From Candidatus Saccharimonadota bacterium (GTDB taxonomy: Bacteria; Patescibacteriota; Saccharimonadia; Saccharimonadales; Saccharimonadaceae), in assembly GCA_017514675.1 (NCBI GenBank), contig JAFWIY010000030.1, forward strand, positions 1 through 45,183: 45,183 nt of DNA, given 5' to 3'. Of the stretch, positions 30,651 through 39,132 are shown in pieces (position 1 is the first letter of the stretch; each line of letters opens with the position of its first letter). The translations under genes and the position numbers were made by a program. The notes beneath the pieces were generated by a model, which was not told the origin of the DNA, did no database searches, and was given only the letters and a program-made list of their open reading frames with translations.

Positions 30651-32498
30651 ATGAAAAATCTAGCAAAGATGTATTATGCTTGGCCGGCAATTGGACTGAC
30701 TGGCCTGACGATGATAGCGCTTCTTGCCCTTACTATCTCGCCTTCCTCCGCCACCACCTCCTCTGCCACGGCTTCGGTAATAGTGCCAGTATCTTGTAAT
30801 CTATCTACTAATATAGATTCTGTTCATAGTGCTACTATTAATAATGGTACTTATAAAGATGATATAGGAAAGACTACGCTAAAAGTAGTATGTAATGACA
30901 ACTCTGGCTTTGCCATCTACGCTGTAGGTTATTCTAACGATACCTTTGGCAATAATAAACTAGTCGCTAATGTAGGCGGAACCCTTAGTCCTACTAATGA
31001 TATAGTTACTGGTACTACTACAAGCGGTAATACTTCCAACTGGGCGATGAAGATTACTCCCATTGCTGGTACTTATTCTCCCATCATTGGTAGTGATACA
31101 AATGGTTCATTTGCTAACTACCACATAGTACCAGACAAATACGTAAAAGTAGCTACCTTCAACTCTACTACCGATGCTACTATAGGCTCTTCTATTGAAG
31201 CTACCTACAGAGCCTATATTTCTAGTACCCAACCAGCTGGTACTTATACGGGCAAAGTAAAATACACTATGGTGCACCCTGCTAGTGAAGTACCCTTGCA
31301 ACCTAGAGATGCTACACCTAGATGTATCTCCTACTGGCCGAATGCTTCTGGCGTGGTAGATAGTATGGGCGACCAATGTAGCTTTGGCGACAATGCTACC
31401 GTAGCTGCACTCTGGGCCAGCAACTTCAAACGCCCAGGCTACGGCTTTGTGGGCTGGAGTAATAAGTTTGACTGGGTATTAAACGAAAATGATGCAAATG
31501 GTAATGGTACTGGACCAAATGAAGGTTACCATATCTACGGCCCCAACCAAAGTATCACTACGCCCGCCGATATGACTACGAAAGGCCTAAGCCTCTACGC
31601 AGTCTGGGCCAAGAGCAATGGCAATCTCCAAGGCTGGAACTATTGTAGTGCTCTAGGTACCGGCAAAGTCACTGCCCTTACGGACCAGCGCGATAACAAT
31701 ACCTACGCTATCGCTAAACTCGCGGATGGTAAATGCTGGATGATAGAAAACCTCAGGTTAGATAATACCAACTCAGATAATGCTACTGGCACTTTGGCCC
31801 AAGGCTACGGACAAAGTACTGCCTACGGCAACTTCTCCGGCCTTGCTGAACCAGAAACCACAAACTTCTCTGACTTCACCGCCGCCAACTCCCTCTACTA
31901 TTCTGGTACTCAAAGCGGCACTGCTAGTATAAATATCGGTACCAGTAACTACCCAGGCTACCGCTTCCCACGCTTTAATAACCAAAACACCACTAGCCCA
32001 GTCACTAATATGACTAACGCTAGCGGCAATACATATGGCTACGGTAACCGGTATACTTGGCCAACCGCGGTGGCAGATACTGGATATTATACCTCTGGCT
32101 CGGTAACCACCACTTCTATTTGTCCTAAAGGATGGCATCTACCACAGGGCGGCCGTAAGGGCAACATAGATAATAGTGAATATTGGAAACTGTCCCGCGC
32201 CATCATAGGTTATGATCCAGCTAACTTTGCTAATGACTACTTCTACTATACTGGTAGCACTGAAGGCGCAGATGCATCCAAAAAACTCCGAGGCTTCCCC
32301 AATAACTTTATCTACTCCGGCTACTTCAGCGGTAGTTCGGCGGTCAATCGTGGTATCCTCGGCCAATACTGGTCTAGCTCGGTGAACAATAGTGACGTCA
32401 GCTACGTTCTGTACTTCTACGGTAGCAACGTGTACCCGGGTACCAGCGGCGTTTACAGGTTCGTCGGCCTTAGCGTTCGGTGCTTGGCGGGTAGTTAG
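30651..32498 (+). CDS. Secreted surface protein with InlB-type repeat and FISUMP (Fib_succ_major) domain
   Basis: 615 residues, Ser/Thr/Asn/Tyr-rich, secreted (hydrophobic 11-30, cleavage near SSA-TT). Order: a beta-sandwich-like domain (~40-215) with one Cys pair (VPVSCNL...VVCND); a Listeria-Bacteroides/InlB-type repeat (~235-330, GYGFVGWSNKFDWV...LSLYAVWA); then a FISUMP domain (~330-615) with GKCWMIENLRL, SICPKGWHLPQGG, QYWSSS and the terminal GLSVRCLAGS. FISUMP has a C-type-lectin-like fold, and the last ~60 residues have codon use unlike the rest, resembling the variable region of diversity-generating retroelement targets. AGGAGG precedes the ATG. A host-contact or adhesion role is inferred. 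Confidence 0.85.
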   Translation: MKNLAKMYYAWPAIGLTGLTMIALLALTISPSSATTSSATASVIVPVSCNLSTNIDSVHSATINNGTYKDDIGKTTLKVVCNDNSGFAIYAVGYSNDTFGNNKLVANVGGTLSPTNDIVTGTTTSGNTSNWAMKITPIAGTYSPIIGSDTNGSFANYHIVPDKYVKVATFNSTTDATIGSSIEATYRAYISSTQPAGTYTGKVKYTMVHPASEVPLQPRDATPRCISYWPNASGVVDSMGDQCSFGDNATVAALWASNFKRPGYGFVGWSNKFDWVLNENDANGNGTGPNEGYHIYGPNQSITTPADMTTKGLSLYAVWAKSNGNLQGWNYCSALGTGKVTALTDQRDNNTYAIAKLADGKCWMIENLRLDNTNSDNATGTLAQGYGQSTAYGNFSGLAEPETTNFSDFTAANSLYYSGTQSGTASINIGTSNYPGYRFPRFNNQNTTSPVTNMTNASGNTYGYGNRYTWPTAVADTGYYTSGSVTTTSICPKGWHLPQGGRKGNIDNSEYWKLSRAIIGYDPANFANDYFYYTGSTEGADASKKLRGFPNNFIYSGYFSGSSAVNRGILGQYWSSSVNNSDVSYVLYFYGSNVYPGTSGVYRFVGLSVRCLAGS

Positions 32499-32610
32499 GT
32501 TCGTAGTTTGTTTTCTTCAAGAGCCCTGTTGAACGTGAGCGCACTTGCGTAGCAAACGCCTTGAGCAGCCCACCCTTCCTAGCCCCTCAAAGGTAATTTT
32601 CATCGCTCCC

Positions 32611-32684
32611 TTGCGCACTCCCTCCGCTGTGCTATAGTCAAAAAACCAACCCGCTTGCGCTTAATTTTAGCCGCAAGCGTTTTT
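32611..32684 (+). other. Intergenic region with promoter-like sequence and overlapping hairpins
   Basis: TTGCGC (32611-32616), 16-bp spacer, TATAGT (32633-32638) with TGTGC before it, followed by a CGCTTGCG / CGCAAGCG hairpin and T-run (32652-32684). The right arm can instead pair with TTGCGG near 32698-32703. This would yield at most a ~40-nt RNA. The rest of 32499-32770 holds a GC-richer stretch after the surface-protein stop in which I see no gene. Confidence 0.4.
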
Positions 32685-32705
32685 ACTTTCGCATTTTGCG
32701 GTTTA

Positions 32706-32763
32706 AGGGGGGTTGTAATTCCGCTTCACCTGTGCTAAAAGTCTCCTAAACTAAAATAAGGAG
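32706..32763 (+). promoter_or_regulatory. Promoter/leader of the PemK-like gene, shared block with 794-852
   Basis: AGGGGGGTTGTAATT (32706-32720) and TAAAATAAGGAG (32752-32763) are identical to 794-808 and 841-852, at nearly the same spacing. TTGTAA would be the -35, with TAAAAG after TGTGC as a weak extended -10. Confidence 0.5.
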
Positions 32764-32770
32764 AATAAAT

Positions 32771-33190
32771 ATGGATAAAACATCCAAAGACAAGCATACA
32801 CTATTAGCTGAGTGGTTTCCGCTGAAGGAAACTAAGCATGGTATCGAGTGGGATAAACTGCCAAAGATTTCCAACGGAGAAGTATGGTGGTTGGCCATTG
32901 GTGAGAATATGGGTGTAGAGATTAATGGAAAGAGCAATTATTTTTCTCGCCCGGTCTTAGTCTTTAAAAAGCTTAATCATCTTGGTTTTATGGGTATACC
33001 ATTAACTACCCAAACACATACAGGTTCTTGGTATGTGAATTTTAGATTTCAGGGTAAAGAAGTCTGTGCCGCCCTATCTCAAGCTAGGGTTTTTAGCACT
33101 ACAAGATTATACAATCGCCTGGGACAAATTGCCGAGGATGATATGGCAAAAATAAAAGATGGTTTTTATGAACTATATTTTGCCGAATAA
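32771..33190 (+). CDS. PemK/MazF-family toxin-like protein, without adjacent antitoxin
   Basis: 139 residues. The core follows the MazF/PemK SH3-like barrel: GEVWWLAIGENMGVEINGK, RPVLVFKKLNHLGFMGIPLT, TGSWY, and the ALSQARVFSTTRLYNRLGQI block that in MazF forms the RNA-binding and catalytic surface. Members are sequence-specific endoribonucleases. An N-terminal ~35-residue stretch precedes the barrel. No small antitoxin gene lies on either side, so it may be a solitary toxin-like RNase or a domesticated RNA-binding protein. AAGGAG ribosome-binding site. An inverted repeat (33193-33229, CCTAG/CTAGG core) follows. Confidence 0.75.
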   Translation: MDKTSKDKHTLLAEWFPLKETKHGIEWDKLPKISNGEVWWLAIGENMGVEINGKSNYFSRPVLVFKKLNHLGFMGIPLTTQTHTGSWYVNFRFQGKEVCAALSQARVFSTTRLYNRLGQIAEDDMAKIKDGFYELYFAE

Positions 33191-33260
33191 AAAATTTCCC
33201 CTAGCCGTTATGAGACTAGGGTGCGGGAAATCCCCGAATATAATTCCATTATAGCACAGA

Positions 33261-33289
33261 TTGCGAAAAAAGGCAAGAGAGAGTATAAT
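33261..33289 (+). promoter_or_regulatory. alaS promoter (leaderless arrangement)
   Basis: TTGCGA (33261-33266), 17-bp spacer, TATAAT (33284-33289); the ATG follows after 6 nt. Confidence 0.75.
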
Positions 33290-33295
33290 TTAGCT

Positions 33296-35176
33296 ATGGA
33301 TGCAAATGAAATAAGAAGTAAGTTTTTGGAATTTCAAGAGAAGTGTGGGCATAAGGTAATTCAGCCGGCGCCGCTAGTACTCGAGGGCGACCCGACCACG
33401 CTGTTTACCGGCTCAGGAATGCAGCCGCTTTTGCCGTATCTACTTGGCAAAGAGCACCCGGAGGGAGTGAGGCTTTGTGATTCGCAGCCGTGCCTACGCC
33501 TGCAAGACATTGATGATGTGGGTGACCCGCGGCACACTACCGTATTTGAGATGCTAGGCAACTGGTCGCTGGGAGATTATTTTAAGGAAGAGCAGATTCG
33601 GAACTTCTTTACGTTTTTGACTCGTGAAGTCGGTTTGAATCCTTCACGGATTTACGTGAGCTGTTTTATTGGCAACGAGAAATATGGTATCCCGCGCGAC
33701 ACCGAGGCGGCGGAGATTTGGCAGAAAGTGTTTGCTGAGGCCGGAATAGAGGCTGAGATCGCCGAGATTGGCTCGGCGGCCAAGGGAGATAAGCGTGGCA
33801 TTAAGCCAGGCGAGCGGATATTCTTCTACGATGATAAAGAAAACTGGTGGAGTCGCGGTGGCGGCATTGAAACTACGCCGCTAGGCGACCCGTGTGGGCC
33901 AGATAGCGAGGTGTTCTATGATTTCGGCGAGGACAAGCAGGATATTGAAAAATATGGTCTGGCGCATCCGGCTTCGGATGGGGCGCGGTTTATGGAAATC
34001 GGAAACCAAGTCTTTATGCAGTATCGCCGGCTACCTGATGGCTCGTTTGAAGAATTAGAAAAGAAAAATGTAGACTTTGGCGGCGGGCTAGAGCGGATTG
34101 CGGCGGCAGCGATTGGTTCATTTGATGTGTTTAGGATTTCTTTGATGAAGCCAATTATTGATAAGCTAGAGGAGATTTCGGGGAAGCCGTATGATAATAA
34201 TACTGATGAGATGCGGGTGATTGCCGACCATATTCGCGGCGCCTATCTTTTGGCGGCGCAGGGACTGACTCCGGCTAATAAGGCGCATGGCTACGCGATG
34301 CGGCGCTTGCTTCGCCGAGCGATTTTGCGCGCGCTGGATCTTGGGATTTCGGATAATTTCTTGCCGGAAATTATGCCGGTTGTGGCCGAAATCTACACAT
34401 CTTTGCCTGACAACATTTTGACCCATCGCGAGAGCGCGCTTGAAGTAATGCTCCGCGAGGAAAATGCGTTTAGGAAGACCTTGAACAAGGGCTTGAAAGA
34501 ATTAAATAAATTGACAAGTCGTAATTCAATAATTAATGGCAAAGATATTTTCATGCTGCAGGATACGTATGGGTTTCCGTTGGAGTTATCCGTGGAGGAG
34601 TGCTATCGGCAGGGGATTAAGTTGTCCGAAAAATACCGTGAGGAGTTTGATGCGGCTCTAGCTGAGCAGCGCGAGCGTTCGCAGACTGCCTCTAAGGGGA
34701 TGTTCAAGGGTGGTCTAGAAGATCACGGCGAGATGACCGTAAAATATCACACTGCTACACACTTGCTGCTAGCGGCCTTGCAGAAATTGGTGGCACCAGA
34801 TATTTGCCAGAAGGGGTCTAATATCACGGCGGATAGGGTGAGGTTTGATTTTAACCTAGACCACAAGATGACACCAGAAGAAATCGCCGCGGTAGAAAAG
34901 CAGGTAAACGAGTGGATTGAGGCGGATCTTCCGGTAGTGTTTGATGAATACGAGAAAGATTATGCTAAAAATACCTTAAAGGCGCATGGTGAGTTCTGGG
35001 ATAAATATCCGGATATGCTGAAAGTGTATACTATTGGTGATTTTAACAGTCCAGTGTCGCGCGAAGTGTGTGGTGGGCCACATGTGGAACATACTGGCGT
35101 GATTGGACACTTTAAGATTAAAAAAGAAGAAAGCTCCTCGGCGGGCGTGCGCAGAATTAAAGCTGTAATAGAATAA
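33296..35176 (+). CDS. alaS: Alanyl-tRNA synthetase, short form without C-Ala
   Basis: 626 residues from ATG 33296 (~870 in E. coli). The catalytic class II domain (FTGSGMQPLLPYLLG, DVGDPRHTTVFEMLGNWSLG, GGGLER), the tRNA-recognition region and the editing domain (HTATHLL and CGGPHVEHTG zinc-site motifs) are present, and the protein stops right after the editing domain. Loss of the dimerising C-Ala domain is common in CPR bacteria. It charges tRNA-Ala by its G3-U70 pair, seen in the tRNA gene upstream. A longer in-frame extension to 33221 exists, but the -10 box lies inside it, so 33296 is the better start. Confidence 0.96.
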   Translation: MDANEIRSKFLEFQEKCGHKVIQPAPLVLEGDPTTLFTGSGMQPLLPYLLGKEHPEGVRLCDSQPCLRLQDIDDVGDPRHTTVFEMLGNWSLGDYFKEEQIRNFFTFLTREVGLNPSRIYVSCFIGNEKYGIPRDTEAAEIWQKVFAEAGIEAEIAEIGSAAKGDKRGIKPGERIFFYDDKENWWSRGGGIETTPLGDPCGPDSEVFYDFGEDKQDIEKYGLAHPASDGARFMEIGNQVFMQYRRLPDGSFEELEKKNVDFGGGLERIAAAAIGSFDVFRISLMKPIIDKLEEISGKPYDNNTDEMRVIADHIRGAYLLAAQGLTPANKAHGYAMRRLLRRAILRALDLGISDNFLPEIMPVVAEIYTSLPDNILTHRESALEVMLREENAFRKTLNKGLKELNKLTSRNSIINGKDIFMLQDTYGFPLELSVEECYRQGIKLSEKYREEFDAALAEQRERSQTASKGMFKGGLEDHGEMTVKYHTATHLLLAALQKLVAPDICQKGSNITADRVRFDFNLDHKMTPEEIAAVEKQVNEWIEADLPVVFDEYEKDYAKNTLKAHGEFWDKYPDMLKVYTIGDFNSPVSREVCGGPHVEHTGVIGHFKIKKEESSSAGVRRIKAVIE

Positions 35177-35223
35177 ATAGTTTTTTTGCTTACTGAGGTG
35201 AAAATCTGAAAAATTTTATTCCA

Positions 35224-36447
35224 TCACTTCTGTAGTAACTTCGATATTTTAGCTTTTAGTTTATTCTCCTCGGGTGCGCCGGCGAGGGTATCCACACCTA
35301 CGCGGAGCAAGCCAAGCGCTGTGGCGTAAGAGTGATCTAGCTCGTGGTCATCTTTCAAAATGAGGTCTGGGAGATCATTGACATCAATGATATGAATTAC
35401 TGGGCGGCGAGAAAATGGCAAATCTTTATACCAATCCGAAATAGCCAAAGTTTCCTGAAGTGAAGAAAGGCTGGCGCCGCCACCGCAAAGTAAGATATTT
35501 TTAGGCAGGCTGCCGACATTATTAAACTCTTCTAGGGCAACCTCTACACCCGTTAGCCAAACGCTGGTGTTGCGCGAAATGGCGGTTTCTACTTTAGCCT
35601 TGATGCGATCATCTAGCTTGCCGGAATCAAAATCTAGTTTGTAATTTTCGGCGGTTTCAAAATCTACGCCGAGGGATTCAGCGATTTGGTGGGTGAAACT
35701 GCGGCCGCCAATAGAAAACATCTTGGTGCCTTCTACGCCGCCATCTTCTACTACGGCGATGTCCGTAGTGCCGCCGCCGATGTCCATTACGATGCCAGAA
35801 AAGCTAGACTCTAAATCATCGCCGAGGCAAGCGCGACAGACTGCGAATGGCTCTACGGCAACAGTAAGTAAGTCTAGGTTTAACTCGGCACAGACCTTTT
35901 CAATGGCTGCCACATGAATAAGCGGAGCAAAAGCGGTGTAGAATTGGATGACGAGATCCGAGCCCTTGAAGCCGATGGGGTTAGAAATCTTGTAACCATC
36001 GATCGTAAGTGAAACAATGGCGGAATTAATCAAGCGAACCTCAACATTGTCATTGCCGGTTTCTAGAGCGACAGTTTTACGCGCGACTTCGCCGGACTTT
36101 TGCTGAACTTTTTTGATGATTTCTCCCATTTCGGAATCAGTGATAGGTTTGTCGGGATTTTTGCGGGTATAATTTACGGTAGTGGTGCTACCTTTGATTA
36201 GCTCACCAGCAATGCCGACCACGGTTTTGTCGGCGCGCTCGCCGGCTTGCTCTTCGGCCTGAACCAAAGCCTCTTCACAGATTGAAACTACGGCCGGAAT
36301 GTCCGCTACGGCGCCGGCGTGCATGTTGCCTTCGGTCTGGCGAGATTTGCCGATGCCGAGAATTTCAAGGTCGCCCTTTTTGGTGGGCCTAGCGATAACC
36401 GCCTTTACGAATTCTGTACCGATATCTAAACCTAAAATCGTGCTCAT
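35224..36447 (-). CDS. ftsA: FtsA-like actin-fold ATPase
   Basis: 407 residues. Actin/Hsp70-type phosphate motifs: LGLDIGTEFVKAVIA at the start, VMDIGGGTTDIAVV (phosphate 2) and LLCGGGASL (adenosine). The segment VDGYKISNPIGFKG-type and VAAIEKVCAELNL match the SHS2 (1C) region of FtsA. FtsA tethers FtsZ to the membrane and links it to wall synthesis. The C-terminal amphipathic helix could be KLKAKISKLLQK. PilM, a related pilus-assembly ATPase, is the alternative, but no pil genes are near. TATAAT lies 6 nt upstream on this strand (36454-36459), so it is probably leaderless. Confidence 0.75.
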   Translation of the reverse strand: MSTILGLDIGTEFVKAVIARPTKKGDLEILGIGKSRQTEGNMHAGAVADIPAVVSICEEALVQAEEQAGERADKTVVGIAGELIKGSTTTVNYTRKNPDKPITDSEMGEIIKKVQQKSGEVARKTVALETGNDNVEVRLINSAIVSLTIDGYKISNPIGFKGSDLVIQFYTAFAPLIHVAAIEKVCAELNLDLLTVAVEPFAVCRACLGDDLESSFSGIVMDIGGGTTDIAVVEDGGVEGTKMFSIGGRSFTHQIAESLGVDFETAENYKLDFDSGKLDDRIKAKVETAISRNTSVWLTGVEVALEEFNNVGSLPKNILLCGGGASLSSLQETLAISDWYKDLPFSRRPVIHIIDVNDLPDLILKDDHELDHSYATALGLLRVGVDTLAGAPEENKLKAKISKLLQK

Positions 36448-36466
36448 GGTTTAATTATATCACATA

Positions 36467-36584
36467 AAGCAACAGAACAACACCTTTCGGGGACGGGTCG
36501 CTCGCGCCCGTCGTTACGGGGCTCGCGCCCTTAATCCTCGGTCGTAACCTCCGGACACCCCTCAAGATGTTGTTTCTGTTGCTT
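36467..36584 (+). repeat. Palindromic element, subfamily II, between rluB and ftsA
   Basis: Core ~36487-36563, almost the same as the mnmA N-terminal copy. Arms AAGCAACAGAACAACACCTT / AAGATGTTGTTTCTGTTGCTT pair over 20 bp with one mismatch and one extra base. The right arm encodes the last residues and stop of the rluB-type gene; the left arm reaches the ftsA promoter. Confidence 0.9.
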
Positions 36585-37236
36585 CACCCGAACCCAATGA
36601 ACCGAGTTCGTATTTGCCGAACTGGATGCGATGAAGGCGCTTGACTGTGTAGCCGAGTGCCGCGAAAGTGCGGCGGATTTGGCGATTGCGGCCCTCAGAT
36701 AAAAATACTAAATACGTGTCACCATCTTTGATGATTTTGAACTGAGAGATGCCGTCGCCGATTTCAACGCCGTAGTCGGTGATCATTTGTTGGTGAAGTG
36801 GCTCTAGGGGGCGGTCTAGGTCTACTTCGTAGACTTTGGTTTTGCGGAATTTGGGGTGAGTCATAGAAAAGGCAAAATCGCCATCATTAGTGAGGAGAAT
36901 GAGGCCAGAACTGTCTTTGTCCAAACGACCAACGGTCTTTAAATGATGATATTTTTTGGGTAATAAATCATATAATGTGGGTGCCGACCCTTGTGCGCGG
37001 CGCGAGCAAACATAACCGACTGGCTTATTAAACGCAATATACAAGAAATCCGTATTAAACGGGATTATCTTACCATTATAGCACACTTTGTCGTTTTTGT
37101 CAACCCTCGCGCCTAGTTCTGTCTTCTTGCCGTTGATAGTGATTTTGCCAGCGGAGATAAGCTCATCAGCTTCACGGCGAGAAACACCTAGGCGTTCGGC
37201 GAGGAATTTATTGAGCCGGAGTCCCTGGTTGTCCAT
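36562..37236 (-). CDS. rluB: RsuA/RluB-family 23S/16S rRNA pseudouridine synthase
   Basis: 224 residues. N-terminal S4 domain (LRLNKFLAERLGVSRREADE, ISAGKITINGKK) and catalytic domain with GRLDKDSSGLILLTNDG (catalytic Asp), FRKTKVYEVDLD and EGRNRQIRRTFAALGYTVKR. It isomerises a specific uridine in rRNA; RluB or RluF-like cannot be separated by eye. The start overlaps the response-regulator gene by 29 bp. The C-terminal tail GEATETTS is written by the arm of a palindromic element, so the element probably supplied a new stop. Confidence 0.88.
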   Translation of the reverse strand: MDNQGLRLNKFLAERLGVSRREADELISAGKITINGKKTELGARVDKNDKVCYNGKIIPFNTDFLYIAFNKPVGYVCSRRAQGSAPTLYDLLPKKYHHLKTVGRLDKDSSGLILLTNDGDFAFSMTHPKFRKTKVYEVDLDRPLEPLHQQMITDYGVEIGDGISQFKIIKDGDTYLVFLSEGRNRQIRRTFAALGYTVKRLHRIQFGKYELGSLGSGEATETTS

Positions 37237-37717
37237 AGTTTATGGGTTGTGGGTTAACTGGTTGAGCCGGAACGGTGGCCGGAGCTGGCTGCATAGGCGC
37301 TGGAGCTAGCTGAGTAGCGGCAGCTGGTGCAGCATCGGCGGCCGGAGCGCGGTCACCGAGTACCTCGTGAATGGTATTTACAACATCCTCAATGCCGACT
37401 TGAGATTTTACCAGATAGCGGTCGGCGCCAAGACGCTCGCCGCGCTGACGTTGATCGTCTGCCGAAAGCGCGGTCATCATTACCACCTTAATGGTGGCGG
37501 TTTCTGGCGTGGAACGCAAGATATCGAGCATATCAAAGCCAGAGATTTTCGGCATCATCACATCGGACAAGATTAAATCTGGTTTTTCGCGCACCGCGAC
37601 CGCGAGAGCCTCTTCGCCATCGCCGGCGGATACGATTTCGTAACCTTCGGCGGCAATGCGAATGCTGTAGATTTCGCGAAGCGAAGCGTCGTCTTCTACT
37701 ACCATTACTTTACTCAT
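37208..37717 (-). CDS. CheY-like response regulator with Pro/Ala-rich tail
   Basis: 169 residues. Receiver domain 1-122: acidic pair ED-D (8-10), phospho-acceptor Asp52 in ILSDVMMP, Thr in MMTALS and Lys in RYLVKSQ. No DNA-binding output domain. The remaining ~45 residues are Ala/Pro/Gln-rich and disordered, similar in composition to the tail of the partner kinase. Start overlaps the kinase stop by 4 bp. Without a DNA-binding domain it probably acts by protein contact. Confidence 0.92.
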   Translation of the reverse strand: MSKVMVVEDDASLREIYSIRIAAEGYEIVSAGDGEEALAVAVREKPDLILSDVMMPKISGFDMLDILRSTPETATIKVVMMTALSADDQRQRGERLGADRYLVKSQVGIEDVVNTIHEVLGDRAPAADAAPAAATQLAPAPMQPAPATVPAQPVNPQPINYGQPGTPAQ

Positions 37718-39084
37718 TGTTGTTCTCCGTTTAAGTTATTATTAATATTTTGGTTAACGATTTGAGGTTGCGGCGCCGGCGGTCCGGGTGGTGCAGCGGG
37801 TGGCGCGGGAGCTACTGGTGCTGGTTGGGGCGTGGGAGCTACTGGTGCTGGTTGGGGCGTGGGAGCTGGCTGCTGGGCCGCCATCATCATTTTTTGCGCT
37901 TCTAGATTGCGCACCATAATCATACGCTTTTCGTATTCTTCGGGCGTGAGGCGCGGCAGGGAAACATAGAAAGTAGAACCCTCGCCAAAGGCCGACTCGG
38001 CCCAAACTTTGCCGCCCATCGCTTCTACGCGTTGTTTGACCAGATATAAACCTAGACCGGTACCACCAATGGTGCGGGTGTCGGAATTGTCGGCGCGGTA
38101 AAATTTCTGGAAGATATGGCCAATGTCGTCTGCGGAAATACCGATGCCGGTGTCGGTAACATTAATTAGAACACGGTCGCCATCGCCACGCACATTGACA
38201 TAAACCGAACCGCCTTCTGGCGTGTATTTGATGGCGTTGCCGATGATATTATCCATAATTTCGCGCATAAAATTTAGATCAACGAAACTATATACTACCT
38301 GCTCTACATGGAGGTTGTTGCCGAATGTATTGCTATCGGCAGTACCAAAGGTAAGTTTAATCTTGGATTCTTTGGCCTCCATAGCATGGTCGCCAACCAG
38401 GGCGCGGACCACGCTAACCATCTCGGCCGGCTCGAAGTGAGGTTTGATTTTGCCGTCATCGAGCTTGGTGACATCGAGGAGGTCTTGGAAAAGCTTGCCG
38501 AGGTGCTTGGAAGCAGCCTGAGCAGCGGTAAGATAGCCACGAGCGCGCTCGTCAATAGAAGCGGTCTGAGGATTTAGTGCGAGCGAAAGATAACCATCAA
38601 TAGTAGCAACCGGGGTGCGCATTTCGTGCGAAGCAGTAGAGATGAATTCGGCTTGCTCGCCCTCTTCTTCTAGCTCTTTAGTGATGTTTCGCATCGTGAT
38701 GATGCGGTTTTGCTGCATGTCGTCTGTAATTAGAACTGAAATGGCCACAGGAATACGCTTGCCGGATTGCAAAGGTATAAGACTGGCATGGTGGGACTCT
38801 AGGGGCTGGCTAGTCTTCATGGCCTGAATGAGGGGGTTTTCGTTTTCGGCAAGCTCGCGGCCCTCTTTGGACTCCAGCTTAATAACTAAGCCATAATCAA
38901 GACCGATGGCGCTACCGGCAGAACCGCATTCGGTCATAGTAATGGCGGCTGGATTAATAAATTCAATCACGCCGGCGCGATTAGTCATAATAACACCATC
39001 ATGAATAGCCTTCAGGGCAACTTCAGCAAAGCCGCTCCTACTAGCGGCTGATTTGCTTGGATTTTTGGACTTAAAAAGACTCAT
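37714..39084 (-). CDS. Soluble PAS-domain sensor histidine kinase with proline-rich tail
   Basis: 456 residues, no membrane segment, so it senses a cytoplasmic signal. PAS domain ~17-135 (ALKAIHDGVIMTNRAGVIEF, NITKELEEE), HisKA with phospho-acceptor His153 in ASHEMRTPVATIDGYLSLAL, and HATPase_c ~225-380 with N-box DNIIGNAIKYTPEGG, G1 DTGIGI and GGTGLGLYLV. A tail (~395-456) of PAP/TPQPAPVA repeats ends Asn-rich. Partner is the overlapping response regulator. TAAAAT lies ~8 nt before the start on this strand, compatible with leaderless translation, back-to-back with the promoter of the 39133 gene. Confidence 0.93.
   Translation of the reverse strand: MSLFKSKNPSKSAASRSGFAEVALKAIHDGVIMTNRAGVIEFINPAAITMTECGSAGSAIGLDYGLVIKLESKEGRELAENENPLIQAMKTSQPLESHHASLIPLQSGKRIPVAISVLITDDMQQNRIITMRNITKELEEEGEQAEFISTASHEMRTPVATIDGYLSLALNPQTASIDERARGYLTAAQAASKHLGKLFQDLLDVTKLDDGKIKPHFEPAEMVSVVRALVGDHAMEAKESKIKLTFGTADSNTFGNNLHVEQVVYSFVDLNFMREIMDNIIGNAIKYTPEGGSVYVNVRGDGDRVLINVTDTGIGISADDIGHIFQKFYRADNSDTRTIGGTGLGLYLVKQRVEAMGGKVWAESAFGEGSTFYVSLPRLTPEEYEKRMIMVRNLEAQKMMMAAQQPAPTPQPAPVAPTPQPAPVAPAPPAAPPGPPAPQPQIVNQNINNNLNGEQQ
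37807..37860 (-). repeat. 27-bp tandem duplication in the kinase tail
   Basis: Two exact copies of a 27-bp unit (37807-37833, 37834-37860) and the start of a third encode the PTPQPAPVA repeats of the histidine-kinase tail. Confidence 0.9.
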
Positions 39085-39132
39085 CTAAATATATTTTAAC
39101 ACAAGCGTAACAAAATGTGGTATATTTTATAT

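Noticed and set aside
32499-32610. Degenerate copy of the palindromic element after the surface-protein gene
   Set aside because: The stretch is GC-richer but lacks the CTCGGGG/CCCCGAG ends, the inner CCCGT/ACGGG stem and mirrored arms.
37807-37868. Direct repeats resembling a short CRISPR
   Set aside because: Repeats are contiguous without spacers and encode the PTPQPAPVA tail of the kinase; no CRISPR array or cas gene is present in the window.
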